64,000 nt of DNA from assembly GCF_042242105.1 (NCBI RefSeq), contig NC_092026.1, positions 20,240,001-20,304,000 of the forward strand, in the 5' to 3' direction. Below the pieces are notes generated by a model that was not told the DNA's origin, made no database searches, and saw nothing but the letters and a program-made list of their open reading frames with translations. The stretch's first letter is position 1. Each line of letters opens with the position of its first letter. This document shows, in pieces, positions 1 to 15,400 of this stretch. The DNA comes from Pempheris klunzingeri. Lineage: Eukaryota > Chordata > Actinopteri > Acropomatiformes > Pempheridae. The position numbers and the translations under genes were made by a program.

Positions 1-1912
1 CTGTAAGAGCTGGACAAAGCGGCAGAGCAGCAGCAGGAGAAATGAACCTGACACATGTCACAGAGACACATCAAGTCCTGGAAAGGTCAGTCACACTTGG
101 ATATTTACAGGAAAACTCTCAGTATCTTGATGACGTATTGACATTTATTCCTTCAGTCTCTCTCTGTCACATTTTACCAACATCACCGTCTTTCCTACTC
201 TTTCTTCCATCTTGAGACAAGAATTTACTTTTCTTGACTTGATTATTTACAAGAAATAGATTTATTACAAACCTGTGACTCATTATTTTAAGACTTTGGT
301 GCGCAAGCCGATCCATAGCTGTTACTTTACTGGCAAACAGAGTTTATGGAGGGAGCACGAGAACAACCCGTTTGCGGGGTTTTGTTGCTCAAAATTGTCA
401 AAAATGATCATTTGCAGCAAAAGAACCTCTTATTTCTTCCCATGTGTCAGGTTCTCTTGCATATACGTTTACAGTCCTTAGTTTGTCATTTAAGCATAAA
501 TGACATTTGATTTTTTTCTCCTTACTGCACTTTGTTCATCACACACGCTTATGTTACACAGAATTTTTGTTTTGACCTGAATTGACAGACATATAGGCAT
601 CTTTAAACTGTTCTCCACTTGACAACATCAGCATGTTTCTTAAATTTGGCTTTCTGCTACGGAATTTTTTTTTATAATATTGATGTAAGGTTTTGATTCA
701 TTATGTTTATTCGTTCGCGCTCGTATAAAGGCATCAGGGGAAAATAAACAGTTTGTATTATTGTGCCCAGAACAAGGAAATTCTGACTAAATCAGGAAAT
801 AAGGACTTGATGTCTAGTTCTCACAAAAGGAAATGTGGTTTTTGTGGATATCATATCATTGAAGTCCTCTCTCCATCGCATATGTTTAATATCTCTGAGT
901 TGGCATATACAAGGATAAAACATCTTTAAAACATCTGTGCTATCATCGCAGGGAACTGGTATCCTTGTGGCAGGACAGTGAGAGAATAGAGATGATTGAG
1001 GACAAGACAATAGAAATCAAAGTGGATCCAAGATGTGTCGAAATACTGCTCTTCTTTGCTAATGTTTGGCATGTTTTAGCATGCTGCCTCAGAGTTTGAC
1101 GTGCACTGTTGGCTGCAGAATTTAATGTGAATATTTTGGAGGCTGCGTCAGGGTGGCAGTTGTCCTATAGCTCTGGGAACAGCCTTTGTACCAGTGGTGA
1201 ATAACATTTTGTAATGTTTATCTTCAATTACAGCTGTATATTTTCTCCAGACCATCACCATCTTTGTCTACAGAAAGGAAATAGCTTATATTTCTTTTCT
1301 GTATTTTCTATCATTTGTCTTTGTTTTTTTACTACCTGTTGTCATCATTCACACAATAAAGAGGAAGTTAATTTTAACTGCCTTTTCCTCTCAACATTAT
1401 AGAAGACTGATGCAATGGCAGTCCACACGACACACACTTGTGATTTTTATCAAAGCTTGTTCCAAAAAAAAGTTATTGAGGCAGATTGTGGAAGACCGTG
1501 ATAGCAGAGCGAAGAAAGATCCTCAGAAAGCAATTATAGGAAGCTCTGAAAAGAGATGAGGCAGTCTGTGTCTCAAACAGACCTAAGAAGTTCAGAAAAA
1601 CATCTGCAGGCTGTTAATAACAAACTGTGTGCAGCATGCTGCATCTCGTGCAAATAGAAGAGAGGATATCGTCCTCCCACAGTGTCTCGGGCAGGTCAGG
1701 ACAGAAACACCATCCCAACTAATGCAATTAATGCAAATACAAGTTCAGAAAATACAATAAATATTTGATTTCAATCATATATCCAAGCATAGATACAAAC
1801 TTCAATCATGACACCCAAACCTGTGCAATATAAACAATCCCACACCTCCCTTTACTTAAGGTGTATGGATCAGCGTCCCCTTTAAGGTTTTAACTTTGTC
1901 TCTCGTCCTCAG
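1..1912. other. Upstream flank of the GPCR gene, no gene recognised
   Basis: No coding exon could be supported here; the short open frames have no family resemblance. A purine-rich stretch at 1-85 followed by GTCAGT could be a 5' UTR exon of the downstream receptor, but nothing else confirms it. The interval ends in a clear 3' splice site: a pyrimidine-rich tract then CAG at 1910-1912. The receptor start codon therefore lies 19 bases into a downstream exon, and at least one untranslated exon should exist upstream. Confidence 0.5.
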
Positions 1913-1931
1913 GATAAGAAATTCTTCTAGC

Positions 1932-4716
1932 ATGAAGAACTTAAATAATTCCTACTTAGCCTCCAACTTCAACAGCACTGAGGATGACAGCGTTGTGAGC
2001 AATGACTACTCCACGGCCCTGGGTGCTTTCATCCTCAGCTTGGTCTTGCTCCTGGGCGTCCCCGGCAACCTCTTCATCGTCTGGAGCATCCTGGCGCGCA
2101 TCCGACGACGCTCGGTCACCACCCTCCTCATTCTCAACTTGGCGTGCGCTGACGGCTTCCTCATGGCCCTCACCATCTTCTTCATCATCTACCTGGCCCA
2201 ACAGACGTGGGTCTTCGGGAACGTCATGTGTAAAGGCGTGTTCTACCTGTGCAACGCCAACATGTACGCCTCCATCTTTCTGATCACGCTGATGAGTGTG
2301 CACAGGCTGGTGGCCGTGGTGATGCCGAGGAGACTGTCCTACCTGGTCAGCAGGAAGATCGTGAGGAGGGTGCTCATAGGCATGTGGGTGCTGGTGATGA
2401 TCATTTCTATCCCCTCACTGGTGTTTCGAGACATGAGAAAGGACAAAGACGAGTTGAATAAGAATAGATGGGTGTGCGCGCCTAATCACACCTTGCCTCG
2501 ATATGTAAGTAAACTAGGGCTCCAGCAAACTGTTATTTTCATCATTTCATCTACCTGATAAATAGTTTGGTCAAAAGCAAATCACAGTTTCCTACAGGCC
2601 AGTTTTTACCAGTAGATTCCTATAAATCACACACGGCACCTGTAAAGGTTCCCTGTGGAGTTTTAGACCTCTAGTATCACCATGGAGCTGTTTTTCTGCA
2701 TGAGTGATGCGATTTACAATCTTACCAATCATGACGCACTATTCCTCTGATCAGCATGAGCTACAATGCACCAACAAAGGAGATGAACACTGCATGCTAG
2801 TAAACATGGATGTAGACAATGCAGGATTTAAAATACTTTAAATAATGGGTTTGCAAAGTTAGACATCATAGATACAGACATGAGTTTTGGTGAGTAGCGG
2901 TGAACGTAAACATAACTTTTGCTTGCTTGTTTGTTTACAAGAAAATTCCACAGAGCTGCTATCAGTAAAATGCCCTGTTTGTCTGTCAAGACCAGTTATT
3001 ATACAGTACAGCTCAAGAGACCTCAGCAAGCTGTTGTTGCAGTTCAGCCCACTGTTTCTTTCTCCATTAATATTAACTAAAATGCTCCACAGAAGAACAA
3101 AATGACAGATATGCAGCTGTAACACGTCCTAGGTCCTAAGAGAATAGGTCAATTGAGGGGAACAAACAGAGCACGGCTTTAAACAATGAGTTCCTGATTT
3201 TTCTCATGCAGATTTTGATTGATGTAATTCTTCCTGTTGACACTTGTTATTAAGACATCCCTTCCAGCAATGTAAGTAATGGGGGATGAAATCCACTTTT
3301 TATGCAAAAATCTTTCTGCATTGAGGTTCAGTGAAGGTTTCATATTAACAACTATATGAATATTCAGTGTGTTTTCCTGCTCTGCCTTGTTTTGACAGAT
3401 CCATTCATGTCTATAGAAATTTGTGCAGTTATCACAGTGAGCACATCTATTTTGTCTCCTCCTGAATGCAGGTGAGGTTTCAGTATGCCTTTGAGACGGT
3501 GGCGGGCTTCATTCTTCCTTATACAGTCATCATCATCAGCTATGTCCTCATCCTGAGACGTCTGAGGCAGACCAAGTTCCACAGAAAGGTCCGCAGCGAG
3601 AAACTCATCCTGGCTATTGTGGTGACGTTTGGCCTTTTCTGGCTGCCGTACCACGTCATTAACATGGTGCAGGTGTGTGTTCAGGGTGTCATTTATCACA
3701 GGATGTGCTAACTCCTGCTTTTGTATCAATGATCTGAGCTTTTGAATGAACGCTGTTTATGTTTTGTACCTTCTAAGGTGGCAGCTCAGTGGTACCCAAC
3801 CACATCCAAAACACGAGATACGTGAGTATTCACAGTTTTCATCTTCTCAAGCTGAATGTGCCTTAGTTTAACTGACATGTTACTTGATTTACTAGCGTTA
3901 AAAGGGTTGGTTGTTTTATAGAGAACCTGATATTAAGGGTTTTGCTTGATGTTAAATTTGAGAAAACCTGATTAATTTCCACACATCTTGTAGTTGCCTT
4001 ATGTGTCTTTGTGTTTGTTTTGTGTCCTTGTTTTCTCTCTTCGTGGTCTTTTTATATCTCTTTGTGATCATTTACTGCATCTTTGTGTGTCTTTTGAGTC
4101 TCTTTGTAGTCATTTACTGTGTCTGCATTTTTTTGTCTCTTTGTAGTCATTTTGTGTGGCTTTGTAATTGCTTTTGCTTCTCTGTGGCCATTTTGTGTCT
4201 CAGGTTTATGTTTCTTTAGGGGTTTTCTTATCTCTTTGTGGTTTTTTTCTCTGTGTTTTCTCATCTCTTTGCAGTCATTTTGTATGTCTTTGTAGACCCG
4301 GTGCGCCCATTCAGAGATCCATCGATACATTTATAGAATTTCATATCTATTAGCTACCAAACTTCAATTTAATTTTTCACCATACTTAAGTATAACAGTA
4401 TGTAGTCGTAGTCTAACATGTTGTGTTCATCTGCAGTTTGGACCACATCACCCAGTCCAGTCGTGCAGTGACGTCGGCTTTGGCCTTCATCAGCAGCTGT
4501 GCCAATCCTGTCCTCTACACCTTCGCAGGGAAGTCGTACATCAAGCAGAACGGCCTCGCCTTCATGGCTCGGCTCTTTGAGGGTACATCGATGGACCAAA
4601 CGGGAAACAAAAAGAGTCGTGTCATGGGTAAAGACACTGTGGGAGCCAGTAATGTTGACTCCACGCCCAGCACTGGAACTCCTACTTTACAATACAAAAC
4701 GGGAGATGAACATTGA
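1932..4716 (+). CDS. ltb4r: Leukotriene B4 receptor-like GPCR (4 coding exons)
   Basis: Rhodopsin-class G-protein-coupled receptor of the plasma membrane, probably sensing leukotriene B4 or a related lipid chemoattractant. Coding exons: 1932-2504, 3472-3672, 3778-3821, 4437-4716; the joined frame gives 365 aa (human LTB4R is about 350). Visible: N-glycosylation sites near the N-terminus, TM1 with GVPGN (43-46), TM2 LNLACAD (69-74), disulfide Cys100 and Cys182, TM6 FWLPYHV and TM7 NPVLY. After TM7 comes a tail resembling the FVAKLLEGT motif of LTB4R (here FMARLFEGT). The start is the first ATG after the 3' splice site at 1912; the in-frame TTG upstream is intronic. The DRY position reads V-H-R. 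Human LTB4R and SDR39U1 are close neighbours, which supports the assignment. The BLT1 versus BLT2 paralogue is not resolved. Confidence 0.87.
3990..4300 (+). repeat. Degenerate minisatellite in the ltb4r last intron
   Basis: About 13 imperfect tandem copies of a T-rich unit around TTTGTGTCTCTTTGTAGTCA. Units vary between roughly 20 and 28 bases, so the array is old and diverged. It lies wholly inside the intron 3822-4436 and generates spurious Phe/Leu/Cys-rich open frames on the + strand and Lys-rich ones on the - strand. Confidence 0.75.
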
Positions 4717-7700
4717 CTGAACTGTGCAATTGTGGATGTGCCTCAATTTCCTGTGCTTACAAAACACAGACAATACAGCACAGACTGGCAACTATTTGGT
4801 TATGGAGATAGTGTAAGAAAAACAAATTGGTTGCAGGTGCAAGAACTTATATCAATCGCACCTAACCTGTAAATCACACCTGTACATACTTTTGGTAGCT
4901 TAATTTAATTCAATTTTGTGGCAGCATAACACTTAATGACTACAAATAACGAGTGCTTTATCTACTTGGGGAGCAATTACAATGCAAGAAAAACAAACTC
5001 ATTTCCTAATGGTTAACACTTTAAGTCCCCGTTTCACTAAAACATACAGAAATACAGATTGTTTCTTTCCTCTGAGATGTCTGGAGCTGGACTTTGACAT
5101 GTGGTCGTGCTGCAGCAGGCACTTCACACAGACGATGCTGTAAAAACTGCATCAGCTTTGCTCCCAAACGACACCGTTTTCTACTGGATTACCCACGATG
5201 AACCTGAATGACTCGTGCAGCCTTTCATGCATGTTTATGTGCTTTGTCAATATCATCCTAAAGTCTGACTTTAACTTAAATTTTCATAATGCAACAGAAT
5301 TTTGAATGCAACATGTGATTTTGCTTCAGTTATGCACCGACATACTGCTTTTAAAGCACTGCATCATGTGGTTACCAGGGATTAAAGCAGGAAATAATTG
5401 AGCTTGAAATATTGTTCAGGTGGAAATATGTACAGTATTGAATTTGTGAACTTAAGTGCTGTCTGAAATCAGGCATGGTGCTAAAGAACCCTGTATACAC
5501 CCATTTTGATTCAACATGTGATTTTATTGTTCAAAGTAGAAATGTACTGGTACTGATACGAGCTTTACAAAAAAATTCTTTACTGCACTGAATATCCAGC
5601 TTTACACTTTGATTTAATGAGTCATTTCCAATATGGTCAACAGGCAGCCATTTTCCCCCCTTTCACTGTTTGATAGACTTACTATTAACAAATATCCTAC
5701 AAAATACAAATAACTTAATTACAAAAAATTACCATGCAGAGCGTCCACATGCATCAGCAAGTTGAATTTAAGACTGGCCGACAGTGTTAAATACATTTAA
5801 ACAGGATTTAAGACCTTTTATTAGTAAGTGTGAATTTAAGACTTTATGGACCCATAGCCGCCTTGTTACCAGTAAATCTCAGTGCACCTTATCAAACGAC
5901 TAGATTTTATCGATCAAGACATTCAAATTTTTAATAGTAGTAAATCACTTATAGGTTTCAGATTGCCCCAAAGCTGAACAGTACTTTTAAATTTCAATCT
6001 CCTCAACTGGTGCAATCCAGGAGTGGATTATGTTCATGCCGCTTTCATTACCTGCAAGAACAAAAAAAAAAATTGATAAGTGAATTGATAAGTTTTAGGT
6101 ACCGATTCAAATCTATAGTCACTTCAGAGGCTGCAGACCTGCATCGACCCCCTTTATCAAAAAGCAAATGAACGCCTTTCAGTTTGACTCATACAACTCA
6201 ACAGCCCCATTAAATGCCTACAGAGCTTTAAGTTCTAATAAACCAAATCAGCATTCATGAAGTTAACATTTATGGCCATTTTGTAGTAACAGACTGCATC
6301 AATTCTGACATGGACCCAATAAACTGGTAGATAAACTGTGATCATGTAATGATGTGCATCAGTTCAAAAGTGCAGATACTGACCTCATCGAGATGCGTCC
6401 TGTCCAGGCTCTTAAAATTCTGAAAAGAAGAACACGACTGTTACTCTCAGCTTGTAAAATTATGAACATCCTCAGAGGAATCTGTGCAGTCAAACCCATC
6501 AGTGCAGTGAATGAATAATCATGAGGTTCAGGTGAAACACGGACTCACATGCAACTCATCATTAAGGTTTGACTAACACACAGCTGAAGCCAACAGCGAT
6601 TTAGTATCTTTCAAAAAAAAAAAAAAAAAAAAGGATGTTCTGCAGCACCTCCAAGATGCAGATGGAAAAAACTAATGTTATATGAAGGGTTTATTATATG
6701 ACTGTACTGGATACGTATTCAGATCTGTTACGACTCTTTAAAAAAAAGAGGTATGAAAGTTATCAGCAAAGTGTATTTAAACCAAAAACTCAGTGCAGTT
6801 ATGTTAATATTACTGCTGCTTTTTTTTTTACTAATTTATACATTATTGTGCAGCTACACATACAGCAATGCATCATGGTCTATAAGATCATCGCTGTCCT
6901 GAGAGAAACCTGCATCTCCAAGTCAGTTTTTATTGAGACAATTTCCAGCTGATGAAAGACAGGTTCATTTATTTAGTTTAAAGAGGAGAATCTGATTCAG
7001 ATTTAGTCCTACTGATTAAAAACAAACACTAAATTTATTCCCCTAAGAATAAATTTTCCCACCAAAATAATAAATGAGTACAGTACTGAAGTAAAAGTAC
7101 TTGCATCACCCCACAGTATTATACAACATTAGTTTTAACGAGAAATGCTGGTCTGGCAACTGAGTGCTTGATGATCCACCTGAAGCTTACATTAGGATTG
7201 AGGCCTATCCATTAAACAGATTTATCATAATTAAGGCATAATTGGTGCGTTAATTTCAAACAGCCCGTCACACTAAACTGAAGTGGTTTCAATCCGCTTA
7301 CTCAATAGGATGGAGGCTTTAATTATTAGCTAGCATTTGTCGAAATGGCTCATTATTAACCTCAGACCATGAGGTCGGTTTGGCGCTACTGAAGCAGCGA
7401 GTCAACAACGGAAATCTATGAGAAAACATCCACGAAAAAAAACACCCGCACGCAAACACATCATGTCTGCGACGTAAACAATGTTAATCTGACACAAAAT
7501 GTGCATAAATACCGCAGATGGAGCCTCAAACACGCCGGTTGTGTCTCTCCGCCGCAGCACGTCCGGCCTCCAACACTGCAACGAGGAAGAAGAGGATGTT
7601 AATGAGGCGCGAGTTCAATTTATCTCCTTATCAAAACCACGTGTGTCACCAAACAAGCAGCTTCCGGGTCTGGGCGGCAGTGGGCTGTAACAGAGCCAAT

Positions 7701-8613
7701 GTAATAAAACCCATGATTTTTTAAAAAGACACCACAAATAGAACATATTATTATTAAAGATAAACATTTTGTTAGATGAAATGTATCAACAAACATACAG
7801 ACAGACATCATTAATCCAAAGTACACTGAGGAAACATTATCATAAAACTAATTGAATATATGAATAAGTAATGAAATACAACACAAAACTGATATTTAAT
7901 AACGACCATAATAGCAACAATATTCATCAAATATAGTAAGTAATAAAAAAAATAATATATAATTTCAGGTCGACTCACAAACTACACGTCTTTTTGTGTG
8001 TTTATTTTTGCTCCTCCTTGTGTGTTTATTGTGTGTCTTGTTTGTAGTGTTTTGCTTGACAGGTGAATTTCATGTTTCTGTTTTATCTGATTATTTTTTT
8101 ACTCCCTTGAACCCAATAAATGAGACAAAAATCTATCGATGTATATGTGAAGTTTATCATACTAAAATTGCTAGATTTACACTAAAACACAAATATTTGT
8201 CATCACATTCACATAGCCACAAATAGCCACAATTCACGTAGATAAAAGCATATTATTATTGAGCATAAATCCATGTATATCTGTTAAAAACTTTGTGATG
8301 ATTATAAAATACATTCATATCTGTTATAGAATGAGCATTTATCTCATAACAGAAATAAAATATTACATTTCGTAGTCATACTACTCGTTTTAGTGAGTAA
8401 ATACTCATAGCTAAATGTATAACGAGCTCGTGATTTAATGCCACCTGCTCTTTAACTGTTTTAAACTACAAAATGACGTAATACCTGCCTACGGAGTCCT
8501 TGCTGGTCCAAAAAGGCGAAAAACATTTCACTGTGGTTCAGTCAGAAGGAAACGGTGAAACCTGCAGCGACGTTCATATATTTAACTCAACATTTGACGG
8601 ACATTTAATTACC
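4717..8613. other. Intergenic interval between ltb4r and sdr39u1
   Basis: The first part is the 3' UTR and downstream flank of the receptor. Around 5740-5880 lies a fragment of an AT-rich dispersed repeat (phrases like GAATTTAAGAC) that recurs near 26060-26450. A poly(A) run is at 6611-6632. A GC-richer block at 7500-7700 holds an ETS-like CTTCCGG (7661-7667) and a CCAAT box (7696-7700), so it may be a promoter for a minus-strand transcript, described under findings. The rest (7720-8450) is AT-rich with no recognised gene. Confidence 0.5.
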
Positions 8614-11515
<2,902 letters not shown>

Positions 11516-12475
11516 ATGTTGAAAGAGTGTCAGCGGACTTCTCTGTAACTGTGTGTTCATATCTACTGTATTGCAAGAATATAAACTGAGAAGACGACTC
11601 CTGCTGTAAATCCTACATTCTCCAGATCTGAGATTGGAAAGTGTTTTTCATGTCACGCAAGATCAGTTTATCAGGTTTTAAAAACTGGAGTTTTGTCTCT
11701 TCATACTTCGCATTTAAAATAGATCTGAGCACCTGAGACTAAACAGACATAAAAGCAGGTGTGATCACAGCCCTGCAAACATTCAGGACGCACTGGGATT
11801 CGATCCAGCTCAAGCTGGATTGATCAACATCTAAAGGTGACCCGATGAACTACACAGTAGGACAAAACTGCTCACACCAAGCCCATGGATGCCACAGATG
11901 AGGGACTCTGATGTCAGTCTGGATATTCTGAGGCAGGCCCATTACTATTATTATTTTCCTAAAGCCCAACAGGTCTTGGTGCTGTGAAAAGTCTCCACTT
12001 TAGGTTTTTTCTGCACTTTCACGCTGACAGAAGGGTGTGGTGATGGCTAATATCTGTGTGAGAGAGCAGGACATCTCCAGACTTCCACTTTTCTGCTTTC
12101 CTGCATCCCTGAGGGAACCGACTGCAGCACATTTCATCAGTGCGTTCACCACAGTCCTTCATAATCACTTTTATTTAAGGTTTCAGCAGCAGTGGGACAT
12201 TCAGAATGAAAATCAGTCGTTCTCTAGGATTCTTTCAATAAAAGGAATGATGATGTTTATTTGTTGAAGGCGTTGCAATAAAGTTGGGTAAAGTGAGACT
12301 TGGTTATGAGTTTTTATTGACTCTTTAATAATCAGATGTCAAATGAGTCAGTGTTTTAACTATTCCAGTAAGGAAACGCAGATGTTCTGTTGAACTAAAA
12401 GCTGATGAGTCCTTGGACGGCGGTCTTATCTCAGTTTAAGGGTGTTTCCGTTGTGTCCTCAGTCGCACTGAGTCA
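11516..12475. other. sdr39u1 3' UTR and the mettl17 3' end
   Basis: The sdr39u1 3' UTR runs to an AATAAA at 12277-12282. The minus-strand polyadenylation signal for mettl17 (TTTATT on the + strand) is at 12313-12318. The 12319-12475 segment is then the mettl17 3' UTR. No further gene is seen. Confidence 0.7.
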
Positions 12476-15400
12476 TCACTTTGAATCACTCTGGGAGTCG
12501 TCATCGACTTTCTGAACGATTGGCAGCTGATCCCCCCAGTCGCTGCTCCGAGCACAGCGGTACACATCCCTGATAGAAGAAAAATACACACAATTCATTC
12601 AGTTCTATCATGACCACATGAGCTGGGTATCAATCATTTTTAGTACAGAGTCAGAAATGTGTCACCAAACACCAAAAGCTGGCATTGAATATCGAGTCCA
12701 TTTGTAGTCTTGGTATCATATTCTTTAACCAGAGAAAATACAAATTATCTACAGCTAAATACATCAGTTGCATCTTATTTAAATGTAACCATGTCTACAT
12801 GTTTCATCCTTGTCAAATGAAGAAATAAAATAAAATTGCCACTGATTTAAATCTAAATGTTCTTGCAAAGCTGCCCGTGTTTAGACAACATTTAGAATTT
12901 AAAAAGTTTGGCTTTAAAAAAAAAAAAATCCAGCCCAATCAAATTCAATCAATACCCAGGCCTATTTTACCCCATTTTATTTATATATGAGGACACTAAT
13001 TTTTCTTCTTTGACACATTTTTCCTATTTATAAACATGAATCTGGTGATACCTCTGACACTAAATACTGAATATGTGTATCAAACGCACTATGAAACATC
13101 TACCACCAAGCGGATGGAGTTTTGAATTGCTCAGTTACAGAAAACCTTTGATGCCTTTGCCTCACATGATGTCCCGTCATTTGATGGATATTCAAAAGAT
13201 AAAGGAAAAACAGCCAGTGTAGTATTTCTCTGTGAATTCATTAATTTTGGAGGAATTATTGGCAGGCAAGTGAGTTGTTTTAGTGCAGTGACGTAGTGTG
13301 TGCGATGCAGGACCTTTACCTGCTGTGTTTTCGTGCCGTCACCACCAGGTGCTGTAGCTGTCCGTCTGGGCAGCACATCCGACAGTGGACGTGTCTGGTT
13401 CTGCGCAGCACCGGTGCGATCAGCCTGGCCCAGCTCACATCCTCAGTTTCTGCCTTTCCGGGTTCTGTGCGAGTCACAATCAGGTAGCTGAACTTCTCCG
13501 TCTGCTGGACATTGTGCTGAAAATAAATTTAAAAAAAAGTGGAATCTTTCTGTGTCTTACCTGCCTGTGTTTCAGGAGAAATTCACAACATTTTTACAGA
13601 ATTAGTCACATTTTCACCACCTTCTGTCAGTAACTGATGTAACACCTAAGAAGTGCTACTTCTTGCACAAGCCAATATTGTCGCAATATTGTTGTTATTC
13701 TTTGTCTTACTTTTATTTGTGGGATAATCAGGCTCGTAAGTTTTGGAGCTTCAGTTCCTATAATGTTTTGGGAGATAGTGAATAATGTTGTCATAGATTC
13801 ATTGAGTTGTGCTGTGAGCTACAACTTTTTTTTTTACCTATATTTGTTTACATTTTGACAACTGAAAAGCAATTAAAAGCATGCCGAATTCTCTATTACT
13901 AACGCGACTGACTGATTTGCCACAAAAATATTAACTGAAGCTTCACTTCAGACTTAAAGTTCCTTAAAAAGCTCATAAATGGACTTTGAGTTACATATTT
14001 TTCTGTCAAAGTACGATTTCTGAGGTGAAGAACGAGCTTTCATGCTTAACTCCCTGATGTTTCACTTTAAAGAATAATGCTGAAGACAGACACGTAATCC
14101 AGAGTTTAATCTTACCCCGGGCAGAGGCAGAGGTTGGTACAGCTGCTGGAAGTTGCAGGGTGTGATGGGCTCATGGGCCAGTTTAGGACACACCAGTTCA
14201 TGAGCACACTGGAAAAAACAAAACAAGACAATAGAGAGAAGATGCAAGAAATCTGTGATGCTTCTGGGTGAAACTCTGGTATTTTAAAGCAGCTGGGATT
14301 TAAACGTACCGGAGCGAACACAGACGCTGGTCTGGTGTCGTGGACAGTCTTCTCTTGTTTCTGGAGACAGACAACTACAAGTCATCAGTCTGCTTCCAGT
14401 CTAACAAAATTCCCCATGGAGAGTTTGAAGTGGTATCTCATCTACTGTATCTGCATACCTTTAATAAAGTGTCTCTGGCCTCCATAAGAATCTGATGGCC
14501 CTCTTTGGTCCCATTTTCCACCAGCACCTATACCGAAAAAAATCAATCAATCACTTAATCATTAAAGAAAAAAAGACCTTCTAGGTACCAGAAAAGTTGC
14601 ATTGCATAAACAAAGAGTCTCAAATCTAATATATATCTTTACTCAAGGTGCAAAAAAAGTTCCAACTATTTTCATTGTCGATAAACTCTGTTGATTTTTT
14701 TCGATTAGTTGTTTGGTCTATAAAATGTCAGAAAATGGTGAAAAATGTTGATCAAAGCCCAAGATGACGACCTCAAATGTCTTGTTTTATCCACAACTCA
14801 AAAATATTCAGTTCTCTGTCACAGAGGAGTAAAGAAACCAGAAGATATTCACATTTAAGAAACTGGAATCAGAAAGGTTTGACTTTTCTGAAAAAAATAA
14901 CTCCAAAGCTATTAATCGATTATCAAAACAGTTGGTGATTAATTTAATAGCTGACAACTAATCGATTCATCGTTGCAGCTCTAGAGCAAAGACAACAGGG
15001 CTTCATGCACAGAAACCCGACAGTGAAGGACACATCATCTGTAGGTTCTGTCTTTATTTAAACCAACCAGGTACGAGCTTGTCTTTCTCCACAGAGTGAG
15101 CACGGCCTCCTCTCGCTCCGTCCCGTTGGGAAGCTCCGACAGAGTGAAGGCTGCCACCGCCAAGTCGAACTGCACCTGGAGGGAGAAGCACGGAGCTGTT
15201 CTTATTGCATATCCCTGAGATCACTTTTCAGCATAGTGGGAGAAGCACATCTTGTAGATCTGGAATCTTCCCTTGATGAATTTTTGTATTTCTTGTCTTT
15301 TGGGTCCCTGTTCAGCCATCGTTTAAAATCTGACTTTAAAGCAAGAAATGCATATTTTTTGCTTCATAAGAGAGAATCTGAGTTAAATGTTTGTAAGGAA

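Noticed and set aside
1896-1931. Upstream extension of the receptor from a TTG
   Set aside because: The sequence before 1913 is a pyrimidine tract and CAG acceptor, so it is intron; ATG at 1932 is the start.
1956-2303. 115-aa minus-strand open frame opposite ltb4r exon 1
   Set aside because: It is the antisense of a GC-rich transmembrane coding exon; the composition (Glu/Asp/Gln-rich) is the usual shadow and there is no family likeness.
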